Source: Leuconostoc lactis KCTC 3528 = DSM 20202 (GTDB lineage: Bacteria > Bacillota > Bacilli > Lactobacillales > Lactobacillaceae). From it: a stretch of DNA of 64,000 bases. The stretch lies in the NCBI RefSeq assembly GCF_014651235.1, contig NZ_BMWM01000002.1, positions 21,170-85,169 of the forward strand, in the 5' to 3' direction. The position numbers were made by a program, and so were the translations under genes. Below are positions 1 through 9,481 of the stretch, piece by piece. Numbering within the stretch: the stretch's first letter is position 1; every line of letters begins with the position of its first letter. Below the pieces are notes generated by a model. It had not been told where the DNA came from, did no database searches, and saw nothing but the letters and a program-made list of their open reading frames with translations.

Positions 1-480
1 GGGGCAGGTTTCCCGTCACTACCGCTTAAAATTGCCTTTCCAAACTTGCAAATTACCATGGTTGACGCGTTGCAAAAGCGTGTGAAATTCTTGCAAGATG
101 TGGTCACAACGCTGGGCTTAACAGGCGTGACAATTGTGCATGGCCGTGCAGAAGATATTGGCCAAGACCCAAAGTATCGTGAACAATTTGACTACGCCAC
201 GGCACGGGCTGTGGCACGGACGAGTGTGCTTGCCGAATATACCTTGCCATTTGTAAAAATTGGTGGGGAATTCTTGGTGATGAAGGGTTCTGCTGCAGAG
301 CAAGAACTAGCGGATGGCCAAAAAGCCTTAGCCACGTTAGGTGGTCAGTTACGTGAATCATTTGAATTCACACTGCCTAATGGCGATACACGCTACGTAC
401 AAATTGTTGATAAAAATAAAAAAACACCAAAGAAGTATCCACGACAAGCTGGTACCCCTAGCAAAAAACCGATTGGATAA
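1..480 (+). CDS. rsmG: 16S rRNA m7G527 methyltransferase RsmG, 5'-truncated by the window edge
   Basis: The reading frame is open from base 1 and its first residues, GAGFPSLPLK, are the SAM-binding motif I typical of RsmG/GidB, so the N-terminal third lies outside the window. The rest (VDALQKRVKFL, then a conserved ATARAVA segment) continues the Rossmann methyltransferase fold. The family methylates G527 of 16S rRNA. It sits directly upstream of parA, the usual rsmG-parA-parB order in Firmicutes. The C-terminus is rich in Lys and Pro, as is common in lactobacilli. The short gap to parA contains a small CCGAT/ATCGG hairpin (499-516). Confidence 0.93.
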   Translation, partial: GAGFPSLPLKIAFPNLQITMVDALQKRVKFLQDVVTTLGLTGVTIVHGRAEDIGQDPKYREQFDYATARAVARTSVLAEYTLPFVKIGGEFLVMKGSAAEQELADGQKALATLGGQLRESFEFTLPNGDTRYVQIVDKNKKTPKKYPRQAGTPSKKPIG

Positions 481-556
481 TCTTAAAAACGCTTGGCGCC
501 GATGCGTGCCGATCGGAACAAATAATTAGTGTTGACAGAAAGGACGTCAAAACCAA

Positions 557-1318
557 ATGGCACAAATAATCGCATTAGCCAACCAAAAAGGTGGCGTCGG
601 CAAAACGACGACGAGTGTAAACTTAGGTGCAGCGCTTGCCCAGGCCGGACAACGTGTTTTACTTGTGGATATTGATGCGCAAGGGAACGCAACCAGTGGT
701 TCAGGCATTGATAAATCAGAACTTGAACGTGATAGTTATGATGTCATCGTTGATGGTGCGCCGTTACACGAAGTGATTGTGCCAACGGATAACTATGATT
801 TGGTGCCAGCAACGATTCAATTGTCAGGTGCTGAAATTGAACTGGCTGATACAAAAGAACGTGAATATCGCCTCAAAGCAGCACTTGCCACTGTGGCTGA
901 TGATTATGATTTCATTTTGATTGATAATCCACCAGCTTTAGGGTTACTGACGGTTAATGCTTTCACGGCAGCAGATGCAATTTTGATCCCTGTGCAAACG
1001 GAATTTTATGCCTTAGAAGGTTTGGGGCAATTGCTCAACACCATCGAACTGGTACGTCAGCAGTTTAATCCGGACTTAGATATTGCGGGTATCTTATTGA
1101 CAATGTATGACGGCCGGACGAATTTAGCCAAGCAAGTTGCCGAAGAAGTGCGTAATTATTTTGTTGATAAGGTCTATGAGACCGTGATTCCACGCACAGT
1201 GCGGTTGAGTGAGGCGCCATCATATGGCCAAGCAATTATTGATTTCGATCCACGCTCAGTTGGTGCACAAGTCTATACAGAACTGGCACAGGAGGTCTTG
1301 AAGCAATATGGCAACTAA
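557..1318 (+). CDS. parA: Chromosome partitioning ATPase ParA/Soj
   Basis: A 253-residue MinD/ParA-family ATPase with the deviant Walker A motif KGGVGKTT at residues 11-18 and a Walker A' segment DIDAQGN near residue 39. The family binds DNA as an ATP dimer and works with ParB to segregate the origin region. The start ATG follows an AAAGGA ribosome binding site by about 12 bases. The 3' end overlaps parB by 11 bases, so the two are translationally coupled. I looked for the canonical parS palindrome (TGTTTCACGTGAAACA) in the window and did not find it. Confidence 0.95.
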   Translation: MAQIIALANQKGGVGKTTTSVNLGAALAQAGQRVLLVDIDAQGNATSGSGIDKSELERDSYDVIVDGAPLHEVIVPTDNYDLVPATIQLSGAEIELADTKEREYRLKAALATVADDYDFILIDNPPALGLLTVNAFTAADAILIPVQTEFYALEGLGQLLNTIELVRQQFNPDLDIAGILLTMYDGRTNLAKQVAEEVRNYFVDKVYETVIPRTVRLSEAPSYGQAIIDFDPRSVGAQVYTELAQEVLKQYGN

Positions 1319-2207
1319 AAAAGGTGGTCTGGGAAAAGGGCTTGGTGGCTTGTTTAATGCCAACAATGTGACGGAAGAAGCTTTAGAACATACCAAGTCA
1401 GTGACAAAAAAAGCGAGTGATACTGAGCAAGTTGAACGGTTGGCATTAGATAAAATTACCCCTAATCCGTTTCAGCCACGGCATCATTTTGATGCGGCTA
1501 AGTTAAACGAACTCGCCAAGTCGATTAAGGCTTCAGGGGTTCTGACACCAATCATTGTGCGCCGTTCGGGACGCGAATACCAAATTATTGCGGGTGAACG
1601 ACGGGTGCGGGCTTCAAAGTTGGCCGGCCTAACGACAATTAGCGCCATTGTTCGGACAGTTGATGACGAGACGATGGCGGCAGTGGCTTTAATTGAAAAC
1701 TTGCAGCGCGATGATTTGGATGCGATTGAAGAAGCGCAAGCTTACCAAGCATTAATGACGCAACTGCAATTAACCCAAGCTCAAGTCGCTGAAAAGGTTG
1801 GTAAAGAACGGACAACTGTGGCCAATGCCGTCAGATTGTTGAATTTACCAACGTCAGTTCAAGATTTGGTGCAAGCTGGTGACCTATCAATGGGGCAAGC
1901 GCGGGCCATTTTGGGCTTGAAAGCGAAGTCACAAATTGAAAAAACCGCTGCGCTTGTTGTGGCACGACAATTAAGTGTTCGCCAAGTTGAAGCGCTCGTG
2001 AAGCAAATGAATGCGGGCGCCAGTGACAAACCAGAAAAGGTTGTGTCACCTTATGTGGTGGCCATTGCCTCACAATTAGAAGAAAAATTTGGGACAAAAG
2101 TCAAAGTCAATGCCGGTGCTAAAGGTAACGGGAAAATTGAAATTAACTATGTTTCTAACGATGATTTGAATCGCATTTTAGATTTATTAGACATTGAGGT
2201 CGAGTAA
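1308..2207 (+). CDS. parB: Chromosome partitioning protein ParB/Spo0J
   Basis: A 299-residue ParB-family protein. It starts with the GLGKGLGGLF segment, which in this family is the ParA-stimulating tail. It then has the CTP-binding region with AGERRVRASKLAG and ENLQRDDLDAIEEA, a helix-turn-helix (AQVAEKVGKERTTVANAVR) and a C-terminal dimerisation region. It overlaps parA. Length and motif order are normal. A paralogous Noc is less likely, given the immediate parA neighbour. Confidence 0.95.
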   Translation: MATKKGGLGKGLGGLFNANNVTEEALEHTKSVTKKASDTEQVERLALDKITPNPFQPRHHFDAAKLNELAKSIKASGVLTPIIVRRSGREYQIIAGERRVRASKLAGLTTISAIVRTVDDETMAAVALIENLQRDDLDAIEEAQAYQALMTQLQLTQAQVAEKVGKERTTVANAVRLLNLPTSVQDLVQAGDLSMGQARAILGLKAKSQIEKTAALVVARQLSVRQVEALVKQMNAGASDKPEKVVSPYVVAIASQLEEKFGTKVKVNAGAKGNGKIEINYVSNDDLNRILDLLDIEVE

Positions 2208-2208
2208 T

Positions 2209-2415
2209 ATGGTGCAACCATTAGACTACAAGTTAAATGACATTGTTGAAATGAAAAAGCCACACGCTTGCGGTGCTAATGCTTGGCGTATTACCCGCGT
2301 AGGTGCGGATATTAAGTTAAGCTGCACGCAGTGTGGCCGTGGCGTTATGATGTCACGCTTTGACTTCAATAAACGTTTAAAGAAAATTTTACACTCAGCA
2401 GATGCTGAGATGTAA
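2209..2415 (+). CDS. DUF951 family protein
   Basis: A 68-residue protein with the DUF951 signature: KKPHACGANAW near the N-terminus, then SCTQCGRGVMMSR. The Cys residues suggest a metal site, but no function is established for the family. The ATG at 2209 is preferred over an upstream in-frame TTG at 2194 because GAGGTCGAG sits just before it and it begins two bases after the parB stop codon. Small DUF951 genes between parB and ychF are a recurrent arrangement in lactobacilli and streptococci. Confidence 0.9.
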   Translation: MVQPLDYKLNDIVEMKKPHACGANAWRITRVGADIKLSCTQCGRGVMMSRFDFNKRLKKILHSADAEM

Positions 2416-2429
2416 TGGGTTTGATTAAG

Positions 2430-2494
2430 AAAGGAAACGTGCTCCAAAGATGCTAACGATGACGTGGGTATCTTTGTCACATACTTAAGATATG
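2430..2494 (+). promoter_or_regulatory. SD-hairpin-ATG leader of ychF
   Basis: The Shine-Dalgarno AAAGGA (2430-2435) is 56 bases from the ychF ATG (2492). Between them CAAAGAT (2445-2451) pairs with ATCTTTG (2470-2476), and GTG (2439-2441) with CAC (2478-2480). Folding leaves about 3 bases before and 11 after the stem. A 5-codon GTG reading frame (2439-2456) also starts behind this SD, so an upstream ORF is an alternative reading. Confidence 0.55.
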
Positions 2495-3592
2495 GCACTT
2501 ACTGCTGGAATCGTCGGCTTACCAAACGTCGGCAAATCAACACTTTTTAATGCAATCACTAAAGCGGGCGCTGAAATGGCGAACTATCCCTTTGCCACGA
2601 TTGAACCTAACGTGGGGATGGTTGAAGTCCCAGATGATCGTTTAGCACGGATTCAAGAACTCGTGCCTGCTGATAAGATCATTCCAACAACGTTTGAATT
2701 CACTGATATTGCTGGTATTGTAAAAGGGGCTTCACAAGGTGAAGGCTTGGGTAACAAGTTCTTAGAAAATATTCGTCAAGTGAACGCCATTGTGCACGTG
2801 GTGCGTGCGTTTGATGGCGATGATATTATTCACGTTAATGGGGTAGTTAATCCATTAGACGACATTGATACCATTAACACCGAGTTGATCTTGGCTGATT
2901 TGGAAACAGTGGAAAAGCGCTACGCAAAAGTTGCGCGTGCCGCCAAAGGGCAAGATAAAGGTGCCAAAGCGGAATTTGCCGTGTTGGAAAAAATCAAGCC
3001 CGTGTTAGAAGCCGGTAAGTCAGTCCGCTCAATCACGTTTAATGATGATGAACAAAAAATCGTTAAAGGGTTATTCCTATTAACGACGAAGCCTGTCTTG
3101 TATGTTGCCAACTTAGCAGAAGACGACATGGCTGATCCAGAAGGTTCAAAGTACTTTAATGACATTAAAGCCTTTGCGGCAAGTGAAGGCGCAGATGTGA
3201 TTGGTTTGTCAGCTAGTGCAGAAGAAGAAATTGCCCAATTAGCTGATGAAGATAAGGCTGAATTCTTAGAAATGGCTGGGGTCACAGAACCAGGCTTGAA
3301 CAAGTTGATTCGGGCTGCCTATCATTTGTTGGACTTGCGGACATTCTTTACTGCTGGTGGTAAGGAAACACGCGCATGGACGTTTAAAGCAGGGATGAAG
3401 GCACCACAAACTGCGGGTGTAATCCATTCCGATTTTGAACGTGGCTTTATTCGTGCCGAAACAATCGCTTTTGATGACCTGGATGCTTTGGGTTCAGTTA
3501 CAGCGGTGAAAGAAGCGGGTAAGTTGCGTTCAGAAGGTAAAGAATATGTTGTCAATGATGGCGACATTATCGAATTTAGATTTAACGTGTAA
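2492..3592 (+). CDS. ychF: Redox-regulated ribosome-binding ATPase YchF (Obg family)
   Basis: A 366-residue OBG-family P-loop protein with the G1 motif GLPNVGKST at residues 9-17 and the DIAGIVKGAS G3 region. The specificity motif is degenerate (VANLAEDD), which in the YchF family goes with ATP rather than GTP preference. A C-terminal TGS domain (RTFFTAGGKETRAWTF) follows. Length is normal for the family. The start MALTAGIVGLPNVGKS matches the conserved N-terminus, so the start is secure although the nearest good ribosome binding site is far upstream. Confidence 0.96.
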   Translation: MALTAGIVGLPNVGKSTLFNAITKAGAEMANYPFATIEPNVGMVEVPDDRLARIQELVPADKIIPTTFEFTDIAGIVKGASQGEGLGNKFLENIRQVNAIVHVVRAFDGDDIIHVNGVVNPLDDIDTINTELILADLETVEKRYAKVARAAKGQDKGAKAEFAVLEKIKPVLEAGKSVRSITFNDDEQKIVKGLFLLTTKPVLYVANLAEDDMADPEGSKYFNDIKAFAASEGADVIGLSASAEEEIAQLADEDKAEFLEMAGVTEPGLNKLIRAAYHLLDLRTFFTAGGKETRAWTFKAGMKAPQTAGVIHSDFERGFIRAETIAFDDLDALGSVTAVKEAGKLRSEGKEYVVNDGDIIEFRFNV

Positions 3593-3656
3593 GCATCACG
3601 GCCTGATGTGATGAAGCGGTGAGATGCCGCGTACATAATTGCCGGAGGAAGCAAAA

Positions 3657-4361
3657 ATGTCAGAAGAAAAACAGCGACTAACGAAAAAAAATGAAGATTT
3701 TATATTTCACTTTAAAAAGCTATTGGCCCAAAACGGCCAATTGTCGCCTGAAAAAATTGAATCAGTGACAAATGAAGTCACTGAAAAATTACTTGAAGCA
3801 CAACGAACTGGGACAACGGCTGCGCAATTGTATGGGACACCTACACAAGCGGTGGCACAGTTCCTTGATCCAAAGCAAACAGCGCGCAAGTTGCATGAGT
3901 ATAAGTTCTGGGAATTAGCACTTGATACGTCAATGGCAATTTTGATGTTATTTGCTGGTGTTTTTGGATTGTCATTATTCTTTTCAAAGCAAGCAGGTGG
4001 TCAAGGTGCCGGTATTGTCTCACTCTTGTTGATTGCGTTCTTGGGTGGCTCACTTTATACGGCGGTTGTGTTGAAGTTAACGCCTAATTCAAAAGCACAA
4101 ACAGCGGAACCAAGATCACGACGTTGGTTGTATCTTGGACTAGCGTTGGTGGCTTGGGTTGTTGGCTTCATCGTCCTTGGTTTGTTACCACCAGTGATTA
4201 ATCCAACTTTGCCACCAGTGGCTTACATCGTTGTTGCGGCTGGGGCTTATGGTGTTTTCCGTTGGAATCGACAACAAGCTGGCCTAAAGGGTGGCGGCTT
4301 CTTAGCCATCAGCCTATTGTCTCAGCAAGCCCGTTTAGAGGCTGCCCAAACTAAGAAGTAG
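3657..4361 (+). CDS. DUF1129 family membrane protein
   Basis: A 234-residue protein with a charged cytoplasmic N-terminus of about 90 residues (the region shared by DUF1129 proteins, including LYGTPTQAVAQFLDP) followed by about six hydrophobic segments. The ATG at 3657 sits 7 bases after GGAGG and is preferred over a TTG at 3639. The ychF-to-DUF1129 gap carries two small hairpins (CATCAC/GTGATG and GCGG/CCGC). The function is unknown. It is 12 bases upstream of the two-component regulator and may be co-transcribed with it. Confidence 0.85.
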   Translation: MSEEKQRLTKKNEDFIFHFKKLLAQNGQLSPEKIESVTNEVTEKLLEAQRTGTTAAQLYGTPTQAVAQFLDPKQTARKLHEYKFWELALDTSMAILMLFAGVFGLSLFFSKQAGGQGAGIVSLLLIAFLGGSLYTAVVLKLTPNSKAQTAEPRSRRWLYLGLALVAWVVGFIVLGLLPPVINPTLPPVAYIVVAAGAYGVFRWNRQQAGLKGGGFLAISLLSQQARLEAAQTKK

Positions 4362-4373
4362 AAGGAGCCGAAG

Positions 4374-5063
4374 ATGAAGATTTTAGTTGTCGACGATGAT
4401 ATTGAAATTGCTGAATTACTTGAAATTTATCTCAAAAATGAAGGCTATGAACCTATCATGGCAACTGATGGTAAAGAAGCACTTTCAAAGCTCAATACCA
4501 ATCCGGATATTGCGTTGATGATTCTGGATGTCATGATGCCAAATATGAATGGTTTGGAAGTGGTCAAGACAGTCCGTAAAGATAGTCGAATCCCAATTTT
4601 GATGTTATCTGCCAAATCAGGGGATATGGATAAGATTCAAGGTTTGATTACTGGCGCTGATGATTATGTGACGAAGCCATTTAATCCGTTGGAAGTGATG
4701 GCCCGTGTTCGATCACTTTTGCGTCGTGCGGAAAATGCGGTGCAAGATCAAACACCGGATGTCTTAGATATTGGGTCATTGATCATTAATAAAGATAGCC
4801 ACGAAGTGAAGACATCTGATGGCGATTTGGTGAATTTAACAGCGTTAGAATTTGGTATTTTGTATCTTTTGGCGTCACACCCAAATCGTGTCTTTTCAGC
4901 AGATGATATTTTTGAACGCGTTTGGCAACAAGAATCAGTTGTGTCGGCAAAAACGGTCATGGTTCACGTGTCCCACTTACGTGATAAGATTGAAGAAGCA
5001 ACGAACGGAGATCAAGTTATTCAAACCGTTTGGGGCGTTGGCTATAAGATTGAAGTAAATTAA
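4374..5063 (+). CDS. OmpR-family response regulator, VanR-like
   Basis: A 229-residue regulator with a receiver domain (acidic pocket VVDDD at 5-9, phosphoacceptor Asp52 in ILDVMMPN, Lys101 in YVTKPF) and a C-terminal winged helix of the OmpR/PhoB type ending in TVWGVGYKIE. It starts behind GAAGGAGCC. Its stop codon overlaps the kinase start by one base (TAATG), giving tight coupling. The closest named relatives by motif are VanR-like regulators. The stimulus and targets cannot be read from the sequence. Confidence 0.93.
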   Translation: MKILVVDDDIEIAELLEIYLKNEGYEPIMATDGKEALSKLNTNPDIALMILDVMMPNMNGLEVVKTVRKDSRIPILMLSAKSGDMDKIQGLITGADDYVTKPFNPLEVMARVRSLLRRAENAVQDQTPDVLDIGSLIINKDSHEVKTSDGDLVNLTALEFGILYLLASHPNRVFSADDIFERVWQQESVVSAKTVMVHVSHLRDKIEEATNGDQVIQTVWGVGYKIEVN

Positions 5064-6175
5064 TGAAAAAATTGGCGTTGTTTTTAAAGCACAATCGCAC
5101 AAAACTCTATTATGCGGTAGTGACAACTTTGTTACTACTGCTTTTTAGTTGGTCAATTTTTGCGGCGGCAATGCTGATGCAAGGTGATTTACAAAGTGCC
5201 CCAACGATCTGGCAATGGGGGACGTGGTCATTGATTGGTGTTGGTGATGTCGTGATTATCATTTGGCAATATGTGCGAATGCGACAAGTCGAAAGTCTCA
5301 CACGCCTGATTCATGATATGCAGCAAATTGCGAGTGAAAATTCAGATCGCTTGATTGATTGGCAAGCTATGTATGCGCCAAAAACCCAAGCATTAATTGA
5401 TGTGACCAATACCATTGCCAAACAAACACAAAAAATTCGTGAAGAGGAACGAGAAAGTGAACGTTCTAAAGACGAAATGATTACGAATATTTCGCATGAT
5501 TTAAGAACACCACTGACAGCCATTATCGGGTATCTCGGTTTAGTTGAAATGAATGGTAAGCAATTAAGTGAAGCCGATCGCGCCAAATACATCCACACCG
5601 CCTATAGCAAATCCAATCAGATGAAAGTGTTAGTGGAAGATTTGTTTGAATTTTCCAAGACACAGGCGCATGATGCCGTGTTGAACTTGACGACTTTAAG
5701 CTTGAGTGACTTATTTGCGCAGTTAATTGCCAGTTATGAAATTGAAGCACAAGAACATAACGTGGCGCTAACACAAATTGTGAAACCGGAGTTAATCGTT
5801 TTAGAAGCAGACTCCGATAAATTGGCACGCGCATTGATGAATTTAATCAGTAACGCCTTTAAGTATGGGGATGGCGCAACATTTATCAAATTGACGGCAC
5901 AAGTTAAAGGTACTGATGTGGAAATTCGTGTTATTAATGATGGTATCAAAATTCCAAGTGAGGCGCTAACCGATATTTTTGATCGTTTCTACCGTGTTGA
6001 AAGTTCACGGAATAGTCAAACGGGTGGAACGGGACTTGGCTTAGCCATTGTAAAAGGCATTATTGCACAACACCATGGGCAAGTGCGGGCCACATCAGAT
6101 GATGAACTCACAACTTTTATCGTGACATTGCCTTTACGACAAACGGATATGACCACAGCGTCACCGGAAGTATAG
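5063..6175 (+). CDS. Sensor histidine kinase, VanS-like
   Basis: A 370-residue kinase with two transmembrane helices (about residues 16-37 and 55-70) separated by a very short extracytoplasmic loop. A linker, the H-box NISHDLRTPLT (His145), an N-box with NLISNAFKYG and a G-box TGGTGLGLAIV follow. The short loop suggests that it senses the membrane or a partner protein rather than a large ligand; this is inference. It pairs with the response regulator directly upstream. Confidence 0.92.
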   Translation: MKKLALFLKHNRTKLYYAVVTTLLLLLFSWSIFAAAMLMQGDLQSAPTIWQWGTWSLIGVGDVVIIIWQYVRMRQVESLTRLIHDMQQIASENSDRLIDWQAMYAPKTQALIDVTNTIAKQTQKIREEERESERSKDEMITNISHDLRTPLTAIIGYLGLVEMNGKQLSEADRAKYIHTAYSKSNQMKVLVEDLFEFSKTQAHDAVLNLTTLSLSDLFAQLIASYEIEAQEHNVALTQIVKPELIVLEADSDKLARALMNLISNAFKYGDGATFIKLTAQVKGTDVEIRVINDGIKIPSEALTDIFDRFYRVESSRNSQTGGTGLGLAIVKGIIAQHHGQVRATSDDELTTFIVTLPLRQTDMTTASPEV

Positions 6176-6176
6176 C

Positions 6177-6201
6177 AACAGGTCTATTGGCCTGTTTTTT
6201 T
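6177..6201 (+). terminator. Terminator after the two-component operon
   Basis: AACAGG pairs with CCTGTT across an 8-base loop and is followed by a run of T. Confidence 0.75.
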
Positions 6202-6250
6202 ATTTGGCTAAAAATAATGATTAACTATTTCCAAAATGGCAAAAGTGTGT

Positions 6251-6293
6251 TATTATATTGGTATAGACCAAAGTGGTATAGACCAATAAGGAG
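6251..6293 (+). promoter_or_regulatory. Tandem NagR/YvoA-type operators and RBS of nagB
   Basis: The 12-base palindrome TGGTATAGACCA occurs twice (6259-6270 and 6274-6285), with centres 15 bases apart. It is close to the known dre consensus (TGGTCTAGACCA) bound by the GntR-family regulator NagR/YvoA, which is released by glucosamine-6-phosphate. A TATTAT -10 element (6251-6256) lies directly upstream, so bound repressor would cover the start of transcription. AAGGAG follows at 6288. Confidence 0.8.
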
Positions 6294-6299
6294 AGTATG

Positions 6300-7001
6300 A
6301 TGCGGATTATTAAAGTAAACAATCCAGATGTTGGCGCACAGCGTGCGTTTGAAATTTATGAAGACGCACTTGCCAAGGGCACGCAGGTACTTGGCTTAGC
6401 AACCGGCGCCACGCCTATTAAATTATACGAAAAGTTTGTGGATAGTTCACTGGACTTTTCCGATTTGACAGCAATTAATCTTGATGAGTACGTGGGCTTG
6501 ACGCCACAAGACCCACAAAGTTACCATTATTTTATGCAGCAACACTTGTTTCAATACAAGCCGTTCAAGCAAACTTTTATCCCAGATGGTGCCAGTGATG
6601 ATATTGAACAAGCCGCTAAGGCTTATGATGACATCATTGCGCAACATCCCATTGATTTACAATTATTAGGTTTAGGGCAAAATGGCCATATTGGCTTTAA
6701 TGAACCTGGGACGCCGTTTAATTCAACGACGCACGTGGTGAATCTAACTGAATCCACAATCGCTGCTAATGCGCGGTTCTTTGATAATCCGGCATCAGTG
6801 CCGACGCAAGCCATTTCAATGGGCATTGCGTCAGTCATGTCGGCTAAAAAGATTCTCTTGCTAGCCTTTGGAGAAGCTAAGGCAGCGGCCGTGGCAGCAA
6901 TGGTTAATGGTCCAGTGACTGAGGCTTTGCCGGCATCAATTCTACAAGAACATGCCGATGTGACCATTATCATTGATGACGCAGCGGCATCAAAATTGTG
7001 A
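6300..7001 (+). CDS. nagB: Glucosamine-6-phosphate deaminase
   Basis: A 233-residue NagB-family enzyme that converts glucosamine-6-phosphate to fructose-6-phosphate and ammonia. Visible family motifs are [12 protein letters not shown] (phosphate binding), INLDEYVGL (catalytic Asp/Glu region), [15 protein letters not shown] and [13 protein letters not shown]. It is the short Gram-positive form. Two ATG codons are adjacent (6297 and 6300); the second has better spacing to AAGGAG. It is controlled by two NagR-type operators just upstream. pgi follows, so its product feeds directly into glycolysis. Confidence 0.95.
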   Translation: MRIIKVNNPDVGAQRAFEIYEDALAKGTQVLGLATGATPIKLYEKFVDSSLDFSDLTAINLDEYVGLTPQDPQSYHYFMQQHLFQYKPFKQTFIPDGASDDIEQAAKAYDDIIAQHPIDLQLLGLGQNGHIGFNEPGTPFNSTTHVVNLTESTIAANARFFDNPASVPTQAISMGIASVMSAKKILLLAFGEAKAAAVAAMVNGPVTEALPASILQEHADVTIIIDDAAASKL

Positions 7002-7033
7002 TAAAATAAAATTGTAAGCGCTTAACAAATTTT

Positions 7034-7088
7034 AAGGAGGAAATGCGCCGCCATCTTATTTTGATGGGGACGCTTGGCTAACGCTATG
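7034..7088 (+). promoter_or_regulatory. SD-hairpin-ATG leader of pgi
   Basis: A perfect AAGGAGG (7034-7040) is 45 bases from the conserved pgi ATG (7086). In between, GCGCC(g)CCATC at 7045-7055 pairs with GATGGGG(a)CGC at 7063-7073, about 10 pairs with two single-base bulges. Folding leaves 4 bases before and 12 after the stem. The same SD also fits a 12-codon reading frame (7043-7081), which ends just before pgi. Confidence 0.55.
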
Positions 7089-8438
7089 GCACACATCACA
7101 CTTGATACAAAAAACATCGAAAATTTCGTCGGCGAACACGAATTTTCTGAAATGCAACCATTAATTACGATGGCGGATCAACAACTACGCAATCGGACGG
7201 GTGCAGGCGCTGAATATTCGGATTGGCTCACATTGCCAACGGATTATGACAAGGCAGAATTTGCGCGGATTAAAGCAGCCGCAAAACGCATTCAAAGCGA
7301 GTCAAAGATTCTTGTTGTCATTGGTATTGGTGGCTCATATCTTGGGGCTAAGATGGCAGTGGATTTCTTGAATCCAATGTTTAACAATGAATTACCAGAT
7401 GACCAACGTCAAGGTGTCAAGATTTACTTTGCCGGTAACTCAACGTCAGCCGCATACCTTAACGATTTGGTACGTGTTATTGGGGACCAAGACTTCTCAG
7501 TGAATGTGATTTCAAAGTCTGGGACAACAACAGAACCTTCAATTGCCTTCCGTGTGTTCAAGCAATTACTTGAAAAGAAGTATGGTGCTGAGGCTGCTAA
7601 GCAACGTATTTATGCCACGACTGATGCCAATCGTGGGGCACTGCATGACGAAGCTGTGGCAGCTGGCTATGAAACTTTCACGATTCCAGATGGTGTCGGT
7701 GGGCGTTTCTCAGTCTTGACGGCTGTTGGGCTATTGCCAATTGCTGCTAGCGGTGCTGACATTGATCCATTGATGGCGGGGGCCAAGGATGCGCAAGAGG
7801 CTTACTCAGATGCTGATTTGAATAAAAACGCGGCTTATAAGTATGCCGCTGCCCGTCGTATTTTGTATGATAAGGGTTATACAACAGAACTTTTAATTAA
7901 CTGGGAACCTTCAATGCAATATCTATCTGAATGGTGGAAGCAATTGATGGGTGAATCAGAAGGTAAGAACCAAAAGGGTATTTATCCCTCATCAGCCAAT
8001 TATTCAACTGACTTACATTCACTTGGTCAATATATTCAAGAAGGTCGTCGTGACTTGTTTGAAACAGTTATTAAGCTTGATAATCCGGTTTCAAATTTGG
8101 ATTTGCCACGCGAAGCAGATAACAATGATGGCTTGCAATATCTTGAAGGCATTACCATTGATGACGTTAACACAAAGGCGTCACAAGGCGTTATCTTAGC
8201 GCATGTCGATGGTGGTGTGCCTAACTTGGCTGTGCACTTACCTGCACAAGACGCCTACACGTTGGGCTACATGATTTACTTCTTTGAACTAGCAGTGGGC
8301 GCATCAGGTTATCTATTTGGCATTAATCCATTTAACCAACCTGGCGTTGAAGCCTATAAGACAGCCATGTTTGCCTTACTGGGTAAGCCAGGCTATGAAG
8401 CAGAAACGCAAGCATTCCGTGCGCGTTTAGGTGAATAA
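7086..8438 (+). CDS. pgi: Glucose-6-phosphate isomerase
   Basis: A 450-residue Pgi that interconverts glucose-6-phosphate and fructose-6-phosphate. It has the sugar-phosphate isomerase motifs: [27 protein letters not shown], and a C-terminal lysine region [26 protein letters not shown] is the usual Firmicute N-terminus, so the ATG at 7086 is chosen over an in-frame TTG at 7074. The strong ribosome binding site lies upstream of a hairpin (separate entry). Confidence 0.96.
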   Translation: MAHITLDTKNIENFVGEHEFSEMQPLITMADQQLRNRTGAGAEYSDWLTLPTDYDKAEFARIKAAAKRIQSESKILVVIGIGGSYLGAKMAVDFLNPMFNNELPDDQRQGVKIYFAGNSTSAAYLNDLVRVIGDQDFSVNVISKSGTTTEPSIAFRVFKQLLEKKYGAEAAKQRIYATTDANRGALHDEAVAAGYETFTIPDGVGGRFSVLTAVGLLPIAASGADIDPLMAGAKDAQEAYSDADLNKNAAYKYAAARRILYDKGYTTELLINWEPSMQYLSEWWKQLMGESEGKNQKGIYPSSANYSTDLHSLGQYIQEGRRDLFETVIKLDNPVSNLDLPREADNNDGLQYLEGITIDDVNTKASQGVILAHVDGGVPNLAVHLPAQDAYTLGYMIYFFELAVGASGYLFGINPFNQPGVEAYKTAMFALLGKPGYEAETQAFRARLGE

Positions 8439-8444
8439 TGATTT

Positions 8445-8472
8445 AAGCACTCAAGGATTGAGTGCTTTTTTT
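8445..8472 (+). terminator. Terminator after pgi
   Basis: AGCACTCAA pairs with TTGAGTGCT around a 3-base loop, followed by seven T. Confidence 0.88.
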
Positions 8473-8524
8473 GTGAGCAAATATCGGTGTCTGCGTATCA
8501 TAATGATGTGACAGAGGGAGTAAT

Positions 8525-9481
8525 ATGGAGACTATTTTAGAAGCAGCCATTGCAAACCATGCCAATGATATTTATCTATTACCACTTTCCGAAACGCACT
8601 ATAGCGTTAAATTTCATATTGATGGCCGTGCGACACAGCATGTCACATTGACTACGGTTGCTGCCCAACAGATGATTGCTGCGGTGAAATATCGTGCCAA
8701 GATGAACATCTCTGAGCGTCGGCGCCCGCAACTTGGGCGGTTTAGCCACAAGGATATTTGGATTCGTGTCTCGACAGTCGGTGACTTTCTCAATCGCGAA
8801 ACCTTGGTATTACGACTGATTTATCAAAAAGGTCAGCGACAGAACTGGTTAGCAGCAACGCAATTTGAACAGCTTTATCAGCATATGCCGAGTGCCGGCT
8901 TGTTTTTAATTGCTGGTCCAACTGGGTCCGGCAAAACTACAACACTCTATCGGCTACTTGAACGGCTAGCAGAGGATAAGTTAGTCCTAACCATTGAGGA
9001 TCCAGTTGAGATTCAGCAATCAAAATTTGTGCAACTACAAGTCAATGACGATGCGGGTATCCATTATGATGATCTCATCAAAGTGGCCTTACGGCATCGA
9101 CCGGAAATTTTATTGGTTGGTGAAATTAGAGATCAATTAACAGCTGCGGCCGTAGTCAGAGCTGCCTTAAGTGGGCACTTGGTATTGAGTACGATTCATG
9201 CCATGTCGGCACGTGACGTTATTTTACGCCTACGCGACTTAGGCGTTGAACCGGCACAATTAGCGGTTGCTTTAACAGATGTCGTTTACCAGCGACTGGT
9301 CACGACCACGCAGCAACAACAGGCGGCAATTATTGATCATTTAGGCAGTGATGATATTGCGCGCGTACTACAAGGACAAACAGTCCCAAAGTTTTCAAGT
9401 CAGTGGCAGGAGGTATTAGCACATGCATTGGCGACCAATAAAATTTCCAAAGCACATTATTACCACTTCACGCAACTTTAA
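8525..9481 (+). CDS. comGA: Competence pseudopilus assembly ATPase ComGA
   Basis: A 318-residue GspE/PilB-family secretion ATPase with Walker A GPTGSGKTTT, an Asp box (LTIEDPVEI), Walker B LLVGEIRD and a His box (GHLVLSTIHAM). It powers assembly of the transformation pseudopilus at the cytoplasmic face. It lacks the long N-terminal domain of PilB, as ComGA normally does. The ATG follows GAGGGAG. It is the first gene of a seven-gene comG operon. No ComK-type or CIN-box site was recognised upstream. Confidence 0.94.
   Translation: METILEAAIANHANDIYLLPLSETHYSVKFHIDGRATQHVTLTTVAAQQMIAAVKYRAKMNISERRRPQLGRFSHKDIWIRVSTVGDFLNRETLVLRLIYQKGQRQNWLAATQFEQLYQHMPSAGLFLIAGPTGSGKTTTLYRLLERLAEDKLVLTIEDPVEIQQSKFVQLQVNDDAGIHYDDLIKVALRHRPEILLVGEIRDQLTAAAVVRAALSGHLVLSTIHAMSARDVILRLRDLGVEPAQLAVALTDVVYQRLVTTTQQQQAAIIDHLGSDDIARVLQGQTVPKFSSQWQEVLAHALATNKISKAHYYHFTQL

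Noticed and set aside
1..2500. parS site near parAB
   Set aside because: No TGTTTCACGTGAAACA-like 16-mer was seen; the GTCACGTGAC at 38580 is too short and differs outside its centre.
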